From Actinomycetota bacterium (GTDB taxonomy: Bacteria > Actinomycetota > Acidimicrobiia > Acidimicrobiales > JAHWLA01): 8,828 bases of DNA. Of this stretch, positions 1-8,665 are shown one piece after another (within the stretch, counting starts at the first letter, position 1; each line of letters starts with the position of its first letter). The notes beneath the pieces are model-generated. The model searched no databases. It was not told the origin of the DNA and was given only the letters and a program-made list of their open reading frames with translations. The stretch is from the NCBI GenBank assembly GCA_019347595.1, contig JAHWLA010000111.1, positions 1 to 8,828 of the forward strand. Direction: 5' to 3'. A program made the position numbers and the translations under genes.

Positions 1-35
1 GAGGAGTTCCGCAAGCTGATGGAAGGCCGCTACTG

Positions 36-36
<1 letters not shown>
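1..36 (+). CDS. carA: Carbamoyl-phosphate synthase small subunit, C-terminal end only (partial)
   Basis: Only the last eleven codons are present, reading EEFRKLMEGRY and then TGA at 34-36. The small subunit is the glutaminase that hands ammonia to the large subunit. The call rests on the position directly upstream of carB and on the resemblance to the usual CarA C-terminus (a phenylalanine-containing 'F..LM' ending). The stop shares its final A with the carB ATG (TGATG), so the two subunits are translationally coupled, as expected for proteins made one to one. The rest of the gene lies outside the window. Confidence 0.8.
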
Positions 37-3323
<3,287 letters not shown>

Positions 3324-3328
3324 CCCCG

Positions 3329-3379
3329 CGAAGTGTGCGGAGTTGGGGCCGCCAGAGCGGCCCAACTCCGCACACTTCG
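3329..3379. repeat. Long palindrome (near-perfect inverted repeat) at the carB-pyrD junction
   Basis: The left arm CGAAGTGTGCGGAGTTGGG (3329-3347) is exactly the reverse complement of 3361-3379. Past a bulged G at 3348 the pairing continues for four bases (CCGC 3349-3352 with GCGG 3357-3360), leaving a CAGA loop at 3353-3356. That gives 23 pairs with one bulge. Outside, CCCGCG (3325-3330) can pair with CGCGGG (3381-3386), competing with the base of the main stem. It begins six bases after the carB stop and ends seven bases before the likely pyrD GTG. No T-tract follows, so it is not a classical intrinsic terminator. It could be a REP- or MITE-like element, an operator, or an RNA hairpin. No second copy was seen in this window. 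Confidence 0.9.
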
Positions 3380-3385
3380 ACGCGG

Positions 3386-4285
3386 GTGGGGTCGGTGGAG
3401 CTCCCGAACCCGGTCATGACGGCGGCGGGGACGGCCGGGCACGGGGCCGAGCTGGCGCGGTACGTCGACCTGTCGACACTGGGCGCGGTGGTGGTGAAGT
3501 CGTTGTCGCCCCAGCCGTGGCCGGGCAACCCGGCCCCGCGCGTCCACCAGACGACAGGCGGCATGCTCAACAGCGTCGGCCTGCAAGGCCCGGGTGTCGA
3601 AGCGTGGCTGGAGGACGAGCTGCCCGCCCTCGAACGAGCGGGCGCCCGCGTCGTGGCGTCGATCTGGGGCTTCACCGTCGACGACTACGCCAAGGCGGCG
3701 GCCATGCTCGCCGATGCGACGGCCACGGTCGTCGCCGTGGAGGTCAACCTGAGCTGCCCCAACGTCGAGGACCGGCGCCACATGTTCGCCCACTCGCCGA
3801 CCGCGACGGCCGAGGCCATCGCGGCGGCGGCCGCGTGCAACCGTCCGCGCTGGGCCAAGCTCAGTCCCAACGTCACCGACATCACCGAGATCGCGGGCGC
3901 CGCCCTTGGTGCGGGTGCCGAAGCGGTCACCTTGATCAACACCGTCATGGGGCTCGCCATCGACCCCGCCACGCGCACGCCGCGCCTCGGCAACGGCGGC
4001 GGCGGCCTCAGCGGCGCAGCCATCCGGCCGGTGGCCGTGCGGGCCGTCTACGACTGCCGACAGGCGTTCCCCGACGCGGCGATCGTCGGCGTGGGCGGAA
4101 TCAACAACGGCGAGGACGCGGCCGAGCTGCTCGTCGCCGGAGCCAACGCCGTGCAGGTCGGGACCGCCACCTTTGCCGACCCGCGGGCCCCGGCCAGGGT
4201 ACGTTCGGAGCTCGAGCGCTGGTGCCGGCGGCACGGCGTCACCCGTATCGAAGACCTGATCGGAGCCGCTCATGCCGGAGACTGA
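3386..4285 (+). CDS. pyrD: Dihydroorotate dehydrogenase, class 1B-type catalytic subunit
   Basis: Oxidises dihydroorotate to orotate using FMN, in the cytoplasm. Class 1B signatures run through the protein: GSVELPNPVMTAAGTAGHG at the N-terminus, GMLNSVGLQGPGV, NLSCPN with the catalytic-base Cys at about residue 124, AKLSPNV, LINTVMGLAID, GGGLSG, and the phosphate-binding VGVGGI and VQVGTATF. Length from GTG 3386 is 299 residues, slightly short for the family (about 305-311). The start is uncertain. GTG 3386, GTG 3395 and an upstream GTG at 3335 (which would translate the palindrome) are all in frame, and none has a Shine-Dalgarno sequence at proper distance. ATG 3416 lies inside the conserved core and is too late. 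Class 1B enzymes normally work with the iron-sulfur flavoprotein PyrK, whose gene is not beside it here. The 3' end overlaps pyrF by 14 bases. Confidence 0.93.
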   Translation: MGSVELPNPVMTAAGTAGHGAELARYVDLSTLGAVVVKSLSPQPWPGNPAPRVHQTTGGMLNSVGLQGPGVEAWLEDELPALERAGARVVASIWGFTVDDYAKAAAMLADATATVVAVEVNLSCPNVEDRRHMFAHSPTATAEAIAAAAACNRPRWAKLSPNVTDITEIAGAALGAGAEAVTLINTVMGLAIDPATRTPRLGNGGGGLSGAAIRPVAVRAVYDCRQAFPDAAIVGVGGINNGEDAAELLVAGANAVQVGTATFADPRAPARVRSELERWCRRHGVTRIEDLIGAAHAGD

Positions 4286-5027
4286 CCAGCGGAAGACGGC
4301 CGCACCCGACGTCCGCAACCGCCTCGCCATCGCCCTCGACGTCGACGACCTCGTCGAGGCCATCCGCATCGCCAAGGACGTGCGGCCGTGGTTCGGCGTG
4401 GCCAAGGTGGGGCTGGAGCTGTTCACGGCGGCGGGGTCCGACGCGGTGGTGGAGCTGCAGAGGGTCGGCTACCGCGTCTTCCTCGACCTCAAGTTCCACG
4501 ACATCCCGACCACCGTGCGCAAGGCGGCGCGGGTTGTGGGCGCCGTCGGTGCCAACTATCTGACGCTGCACGCCTCGGGCGGCACCACCATGCTGCGAGC
4601 CGGTGTCGAGGGGCTGGCCGAGGGAGCGGCAAACGCCGGGCTCGAGCCGCCCACCGCGCTGGCCGTCACCGTTCTCACCAGCGAGGAGACGGCGCCCGAC
4701 GCCGTGCTGACCAACCGCATGAAGCACGCCATGGAAGCGGGCTGCGGGGGCATCGTGTGCGCGGCCACCGACCTGGCGCACGCCAAGCAGATCGCCCCGC
4801 GACTCACGACCGTCGTCCCCGGGATCCGGCCGCCGCACGGCGACAACCACGACCAGGCGCGCGCCTCCACGCCGGACGCCGCGCTCCAGGCGGGCGCCGA
4901 TCTGCTTGTCGTGGGACGGGCCGTCACGTCGGCTCCCGACCGGGTGGCGGCGGCCGCAGAACTGCTCGGTTCCTTGAACCTGGAACGACGTGCGGGGTCT
5001 GGAGACGCGCTGTCGTCGTCGCGCTAG
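4272..5027 (+). CDS. pyrF: Orotidine 5'-phosphate decarboxylase
   Basis: Last step of UMP synthesis: decarboxylates OMP to UMP. The 251-residue protein has the catalytic D-x-K-x-x-D signature in LDLKFHDIPTTV (D72, K74, D77). It also has the N-terminal strand RLAIALDVDD, the phosphate-loop region VVPGIRP followed by GDNHDQ, and the closing VVGRAVTSAPD. This is the 'type 1' form known from E. coli and Bacillus. Mycobacteria and streptomycetes, as I recall, carry the other form with a DAKRGDIG motif. The ATG at 4272 lies inside the end of pyrD (14-bp overlap), with GGAG at 4262-4265 as ribosome site, so translation is coupled. The last codons (about 4985-5027) lie past the conserved domain and double as promoter sequence for mihF. 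Confidence 0.96.
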   Translation: MPETDQRKTAAPDVRNRLAIALDVDDLVEAIRIAKDVRPWFGVAKVGLELFTAAGSDAVVELQRVGYRVFLDLKFHDIPTTVRKAARVVGAVGANYLTLHASGGTTMLRAGVEGLAEGAANAGLEPPTALAVTVLTSEETAPDAVLTNRMKHAMEAGCGGIVCAATDLAHAKQIAPRLTTVVPGIRPPHGDNHDQARASTPDAALQAGADLLVVGRAVTSAPDRVAAAAELLGSLNLERRAGSGDALSSSR

Positions 5028-5030
5028 GGT
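5002..5030 (+). promoter_or_regulatory. Probable leaderless promoter for mihF
   Basis: TAGGGT at 5025-5030 fits the actinobacterial TANNNT minus-10 pattern, and its first three bases are the pyrF stop codon. The last T is 8 bases upstream of the A of the mihF ATG (5038), so transcription would begin at or next to the start codon, the usual layout of leaderless mRNAs in this phylum. Seventeen bases upstream, GAGACG (5002-5007) matches the GAC core of TTGACA. An AGGG within the same box is the only Shine-Dalgarno alternative. The promoter would separate transcription of the mihF-metK block from the pyrimidine genes. Confidence 0.55.
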
Positions 5031-5037
5031 GCCCGCC

Positions 5038-5358
5038 ATGCCGTTGCCCCCCGCTCTCTCGCCCGATCAGCGACAGGCCGCGCTCGACAAGGCCGCGGCG
5101 GCGCGCCGTCAGCGCGCCGAGCTGAAGGAGAAGCTGAAGATGGGCTCGATCACCTTGCGCGAGCTGCTCGACCAGGGCGAGCGCGACGAGGTGGTCGGCA
5201 AGATGAAGGTCGTGGCGGTGCTGGAATCGCTCCCCGGGGTGGGCAAGGTGAAGGCCCGCCGCCTCATGGGGGAGATCGGCATCAGCGACGCCCGCCGGGT
5301 GCAGGGCCTGGGCGAGAACCAGCGCAAGAAGCTGTTCGAGCGCCTCTCCCAGCTGTAG
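5038..5358 (+). CDS. mihF: Actinobacterial integration host factor, mIHF family
   Basis: A small basic nucleoid-associated DNA-binding protein, unrelated in fold to E. coli IHF. It is essential in mycobacteria and a cofactor for phage L5 integration there. The 106 residues match the family length. An N-terminal lysine/arginine-rich helix (ALDKAAAARRQRAELKEKLK) is followed by GSITLRELL and then by LPGVGKVKARRLM (65-77) with GISDARRVQGLGENQRKKL, the helix-turn-helix-like DNA-binding part. The ATG at 5038 is chosen because conservation begins just after it (PLPPALSPDQRQAAL). A GTG upstream at 4990 would add residues encoded by the pyrF end and the promoter. The neighbour gmk is the same as in mycobacteria. 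Likely transcribed from the TAGGGT box just upstream. Confidence 0.93.
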   Translation: MPLPPALSPDQRQAALDKAAAARRQRAELKEKLKMGSITLRELLDQGERDEVVGKMKVVAVLESLPGVGKVKARRLMGEIGISDARRVQGLGENQRKKLFERLSQL

Positions 5359-5368
5359 AGCCGCACGC

Positions 5369-5932
5369 ATGATATTTGTCCTGTCCGGGCCGGGCGGGGC
5401 GGGCAAGAACACCATCGTCGACCGCCTGCTGGCGCGGGACCCCACCCTGTCCGAGAGCCGCTCGTGGACGACGCGGGCCCGCCGCCCCGGCGAGCCCGAG
5501 GACGCCTACAACTTCGTCTCCCGCCCGGCGTTCGAGGAGCACGTCCGCAACGGCGGTTTCCTCGAATGGGCCGAGTACGTGGGCAACCTCTACGGCACGC
5601 CGCTGCCCGACGCCCACGACGGCACGGACCTCATCCTCGTCATCGAGGTGCAGGGCGCCCAGCAGGTCCTCGAACGGGTGCCGGGTGCGGTGATGATCCT
5701 CGTGGTCCCGCCTTCTCGTGAGGTGCAGGAAGCGCGGCTGCGGGCCCGGGGCGACTACGACGAGCACATCGAGGCCCGCATCGCCATCGCCGCCGAGGAG
5801 GAGCGCATCGGCCGCGCGTTGGCGCACCACGTCGTCGTGAACGACGACCTGGATAGGGCCGTGGAAGAGGTGGCCGGTATACTGGCGAGCTACCGCAACC
5901 CCCCTGCCGAAGAGGACCCGCGTCATGCCTGA
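5369..5932 (+). CDS. gmk: Guanylate kinase
   Basis: Phosphorylates GMP to GDP with ATP, the committed step from GMP to GTP and dGTP. The 187 residues are a normal length. The P-loop is GPGGAGKNT (residues 7-15); the family usually has GPSG.GKST or GPSG.GKGT, so Gly9 and Asn14 are departures. The GMP-binding part is intact: SWTTRARRPGE carries the two arginines, AYNFVS the tyrosine, and GGFLEWAEYVGNLYGTP the conserved glutamate and tyrosine. A lid arginine segment RLRARGDYDEHIEARIAIA follows. The ATG at 5369 comes 10 bases after the mihF stop. No good Shine-Dalgarno precedes it, so translation probably depends on ribosomes arriving from mihF. The end overlaps rpoZ by 8 bases. Confidence 0.95.
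   Translation: MIFVLSGPGGAGKNTIVDRLLARDPTLSESRSWTTRARRPGEPEDAYNFVSRPAFEEHVRNGGFLEWAEYVGNLYGTPLPDAHDGTDLILVIEVQGAQQVLERVPGAVMILVVPPSREVQEARLRARGDYDEHIEARIAIAAEEERIGRALAHHVVVNDDLDRAVEEVAGILASYRNPPAEEDPRHA
5878..5883 (+). promoter_or_regulatory. Possible minus-10 box ahead of rpoZ, inside gmk
   Basis: TATACT matches five of six bases of TATAAT and stands out in this GC-rich sequence. It lies about 42 bases upstream of the rpoZ ATG, where an internal promoter would be useful. No convincing minus-35 hexamer occurs at 16-18 bases upstream, and the bases also encode gmk residues, so this is weak. Confidence 0.25.
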
Positions 5933-6194
5933 GCGCCGCCCGACGATGATGAACCCGCCCATCGAGAGCCTGCTCGACAAGGTCGACTCGAAGTTCACGC
6001 TCGTCACCCTCGCCTCTCGGCGCGGCCGCCAGATCAACTCGTACTTCAACCAGTTGGGCGAGGGCCTGGGCGCCATCGTCCCGCCGCAGGTGACGTCGGT
6101 GTCGCGCAAGCCGCTGTCGATCGCCCTGGAGGAGATCGCCGCAGGCAAGATCGTCTACACACGCACAGTCGCCGAGGACGCCACGGAGGAGTAG
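5925..6194 (+). CDS. rpoZ: DNA-directed RNA polymerase omega subunit
   Basis: The small accessory subunit that helps fold and hold the beta' subunit of RNA polymerase. The 89 residues carry the actinobacterial omega pattern: NPPIESLLDKVDSKFTLVTL, then SRRGRQINSYFNQLGEGLG, then PPQVTSVSRKPLSIALEEI and AAGKIVY. The ATG at 5925 is preferred because AGAGGA (5911-5916) sits 8 bases before it. Methionines 8 and 9 (5946, 5949) are alternative starts closer to the conserved core but have no ribosome site. The start overlaps the gmk stop by 8 bases, and coaBC begins two bases after the stop. Confidence 0.96.
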   Translation: MPERRPTMMNPPIESLLDKVDSKFTLVTLASRRGRQINSYFNQLGEGLGAIVPPQVTSVSRKPLSIALEEIAAGKIVYTRTVAEDATEE

Positions 6195-6196
6195 CC

Positions 6197-7396
6197 GTGC
6201 TTGCCGGACGCCGCATCGTGCTCGGCGTCTCGGGCGGGATCGCCGCCTACAAGGCGGTCGAGGTCTGTCGTCGCCTGGTCGACGCGGGCGCCTTCGTGTC
6301 GCCGGTCATGACCAAGGACGCCGAGCGCTTCATCGGCAAGGTGACCCTTTCCGCACTGGCCTCCGAGAAGGTCCGCACGTCGATGTGGGACGAGGCCGAG
6401 CCGATCCCGCACACCAAGCTGGGCCAGGGCGCGGATGTCGTGGTCGTAGCGCCCGCCACCGCTCGCGTGCTCGGGGCGTACGCCGCGGGGCTGTCGTACG
6501 ACCTCCTCACGTCGACCCTGCTGGCTACCCGGGCGCCGGTGGTCGTCTGCCCGGCGATGCATACCGAGATGTGGGAACACCCGGCCGTGCAGGAGAACAT
6601 CGCCACCTTGCGCCGCCGCGGCGTGCACGTGGTCGACCCCGAGGTGGGCCGACTGGCGGGCGGCGACGAGGGAGCCGGACGCCTGGCCGACCCCGCCGTC
6701 ATCGTGGCCGCCGTGGAGCGCGTGCTGGCCACCGGGCACGACTTCGCCGGCGTGCGAGTGCTCGTCACCGCCGGCGGCACCCGCGAGCCCATCGACCCCG
6801 TCCGCTTCATCGGCAACCGCTCGTCGGGCAAGCAGGGCTATGCGTTCGCCGAGGTGGCCCACCAGCGGGGCGCGCACGTCACGCTCATCACCACGGTCGA
6901 CCGTGCGGTCACGGCGGGCATCGCCGTCGAGCGGGTGGAGACGGCCGCCGACATGGAAGCCGCCGTCGCCCGCCACAGCAACGAGGCCGACGTGATCGTC
7001 ATGGCCGCCGCCGTGGCCGACTTCCGCCCCAAGGCGGCGGCCGACGTGAAGATCAAGAAGGGCGAGGGCGTCCCCGAAGTGGTGCTCGAACCGACGCCCG
7101 ACATCCTGGCGGGCCTGGCCGAGCGCAAGCGCCACGGCCAAGTGCTCGTCGGCTTCGCGGCGGAGACCGTCGACGTGCGGGCCAACGCCGCCGACAAGCT
7201 CGCTCGCAAGCGCCTCGACCTCATCGTGGCCAACGACGTGTCGGCTCCCGGCGCGGGGTTCGAGCACGACACCAACAGCGTCGTCGTGCTCGCGGCGGAC
7301 GGCACGGAGCAGAATGTCCCGCTGACGGACAAGCGGCAGGTGGCGAGCGTGGTGCTCGACGCGGTGGCCGCCCGCCTACCAAGGAGACCAGGTTGA
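6197..7396 (+). CDS. coaBC: Bifunctional phosphopantothenoylcysteine decarboxylase / phosphopantothenate-cysteine ligase
   Basis: Carries out two steps of coenzyme A synthesis: joining cysteine to 4'-phosphopantothenate (CoaB) and decarboxylating the product (CoaC). The 399 residues split into an N-terminal FMN-binding CoaC part (about 1-180) and a C-terminal CoaB part (about 185-399). In CoaC, GVSGGIAAYKA and PHTKLGQGAD with the catalytic His at 72 are present. The PxMNxxMW motif reads PAMHTEMW (His122 for Asn), and the LACGD motif around the E. coli catalytic Cys reads LAGGD (Gly155). In CoaB, GGTREPID, NRSSGKQG (N207) and ADVKIKK with the expected lysine are intact. The start is GTG 6197, two bases after the rpoZ stop, with GGAGGAG at 6185-6191 as ribosome site. 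The stop overlaps metK by four bases. The substitutions are, as I recall, shared with other actinobacterial CoaBC proteins. Confidence 0.95.
   Translation: MLAGRRIVLGVSGGIAAYKAVEVCRRLVDAGAFVSPVMTKDAERFIGKVTLSALASEKVRTSMWDEAEPIPHTKLGQGADVVVVAPATARVLGAYAAGLSYDLLTSTLLATRAPVVVCPAMHTEMWEHPAVQENIATLRRRGVHVVDPEVGRLAGGDEGAGRLADPAVIVAAVERVLATGHDFAGVRVLVTAGGTREPIDPVRFIGNRSSGKQGYAFAEVAHQRGAHVTLITTVDRAVTAGIAVERVETAADMEAAVARHSNEADVIVMAAAVADFRPKAAADVKIKKGEGVPEVVLEPTPDILAGLAERKRHGQVLVGFAAETVDVRANAADKLARKRLDLIVANDVSAPGAGFEHDTNSVVVLAADGTEQNVPLTDKRQVASVVLDAVAARLPRRPG
7381..7395 (+). promoter_or_regulatory. Ribosome binding site that sets the TTG start of metK
   Basis: AAGGAG at 7381-7386 is followed by six bases and then TTG (7393-7395). 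No ATG or GTG occurs near the start of MetK homology, so this strong site decides the start. The TTG shares TTGA with the TGA stop of coaBC (7394-7396). Confidence 0.85.
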
Positions 7397-8604
7397 GCAA
7401 CCGCTACACGTTCACGTCGGAGTCGGTCACCGAGGGCCATCCCGACAAGATGGCCGACCAGATCTCCGACACCGTCCTCGACGCCATCCTGGCCGAGGAC
7501 CCGCAGGGCCGCGTCGCCTGCGAGACGTTGCTCACCACCGGCTTGGTGGTCGTGGCGGGGGAGATCACCACCGAGGCCTACGTCGACATCCCCAAGCTCG
7601 TGCGCAAGACCGTCTGCGAGATCGGTTACGACCGTGAGTCGTTCGGCTTCGACGGCAACACGTGCGGCGTCATCACCGCCATCGACGAGCAGTCGCCCGA
7701 CATCGGCCAGGGCGTGTCGTCGGCCTACGAGGTGCGCACGGGCAAGAGCGGCGAGGACCTGCTCAACAGCCAGGGGGCGGGCGACCAGGGGATGATGTTC
7801 GGCTACGCCTGCGACGAGACCGACGACCTCATGCCGCTGCCCATCTGGCTGGCGCACCGGCTGGCCCAGCGGCTGGCCGAGGTGCGCAAGGCGGGCGTGC
7901 TCCCGTACCTCCGCCCCGACGGCAAGACGCAGGTCACCTTCGACTACGAGGCCGGCCGGCCGGTCGCTCTCAAGACGGTGCTCATCTCCACCCAGCACCA
8001 GCCCGGCCTCGACATCGAGACGCTGCTCAAGCCCGACCTCAAGGAGCACGTCATCCACCCGATGCTCCCGGCCGAGTTCGCCGACGACGACTACGCGGTA
8101 CTGGCCAATCCGACGGGGAAGTTCGAGCTGGGCGGGCCGCACGCCGACGCCGGGCTGACCGGCCGCAAGATCATCGTCGACACCTACGGCGGCGCGGCCC
8201 GCCACGGCGGCGGCGCCTTCTCGGGCAAGGATCCGACCAAGGTCGACCGTTCGGCGAGCTACATGGCGCGCCACGTGGCGAAGAACCTGGTCGCCGCCGG
8301 CATCGCCGAGCGCCTCGAGGTGCAGCTCGCCTACGCCATCGGCGTCGCCGAGCCGGTGTCGATCCACGTCGACGCCTTCGGCACCGCCCGGCTGCCGCAC
8401 GAGCGGCTCGTCGAGCTGATCCGCGACCACTTCCCACTGTCGCCGCAGGGCATCATCGACGATCTCGACCTGCGCCGTCCGCTCTACCGGCAGACCGCCG
8501 CCTACGGTCACTTCGGCCATCCGGGGGTGCCCTGGGAGGAGACCGGCCGCGCCGAGGCGCTGCGCCGCGCGGCGGACGGGGCGGGCTCGTCGGCCGTGGC
8601 CTGA
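7393..8604 (+). CDS. metK: S-adenosylmethionine synthetase (methionine adenosyltransferase)
   Basis: Makes S-adenosylmethionine from methionine and ATP, releasing phosphate and pyrophosphate. The 403 residues fit the family. The N-terminal TSESVTEGHPDK holds the catalytic His16 and metal-binding Asp18. GAGDQGMMFGYA with GDQG at about 130-133 is the methionine adenosyltransferase signature, and GGGAFSGKD at 272-280 is the phosphate-binding loop, followed by KVDRSASYMARH. The C-terminus QTAAYGHFG is typical. It starts with TTG, supported by AAGGAG six bases before, and overlaps coaBC by four bases. Shadow reading frames extend far upstream in the same frame but conservation begins at YTFTSESV. 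It appears to be the last gene of the block, since a new promoter follows. Confidence 0.97.
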   Translation: MSNRYTFTSESVTEGHPDKMADQISDTVLDAILAEDPQGRVACETLLTTGLVVVAGEITTEAYVDIPKLVRKTVCEIGYDRESFGFDGNTCGVITAIDEQSPDIGQGVSSAYEVRTGKSGEDLLNSQGAGDQGMMFGYACDETDDLMPLPIWLAHRLAQRLAEVRKAGVLPYLRPDGKTQVTFDYEAGRPVALKTVLISTQHQPGLDIETLLKPDLKEHVIHPMLPAEFADDDYAVLANPTGKFELGGPHADAGLTGRKIIVDTYGGAARHGGGAFSGKDPTKVDRSASYMARHVAKNLVAAGIAERLEVQLAYAIGVAEPVSIHVDAFGTARLPHERLVELIRDHFPLSPQGIIDDLDLRRPLYRQTAAYGHFGHPGVPWEETGRAEALRRAADGAGSSAVA

Positions 8605-8612
8605 GGAAGCAG

Positions 8613-8641
8613 TGGACACGGCGTCGCCGAGGTGCTAGCGT
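8613..8641 (+). promoter_or_regulatory. Sigma-70-type promoter for the downstream sigma-factor gene
   Basis: TGGACA (8613-8618, five of six to TTGACA), a 17-bp spacer and TAGCGT (8636-8641, TANNNT) form a well-built housekeeping promoter between metK and the next gene. Transcription would begin near 8648, giving a leader of roughly 18 bases. The spacer contains a small perfect palindrome, CGGCGTCGCCG (8619-8629). No terminator with a T-tract separates it from metK. Confidence 0.65.
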
Positions 8642-8665
8642 GCGCAGCCTCTACTGGAACCTTCG

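Noticed and set aside
3329..3379. Reading the palindrome as an intrinsic terminator of the carAB unit
   Set aside because: The hairpin is long and strong but followed by ACGCGGGTGGGG with no T run, and the essential pyrD lies directly downstream without another visible promoter. Factor-dependent or partial termination cannot be ruled out.
4990..5037. A GTG start at 4990 for mihF
   Set aside because: It would add 16 unconserved residues overlapping pyrF; the ATG at 5038 matches the family length and the leaderless promoter.
6385..7392. The metK frame staying open upstream, suggesting a CoaBC-MetK fusion
   Set aside because: The upstream part is out of frame with coaBC and has no homology; the TTG with AAGGAG six bases before fits a separate start.
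7340..7395. A SAM riboswitch or separate promoter for metK
   Set aside because: metK overlaps coaBC by four bases, leaving no room for a leader, and no aptamer-like structure is visible.
6838..8619. A 593-codon minus-strand frame opposite coaBC and metK
   Set aside because: It spans two certain + strand genes and shows only shadow composition.
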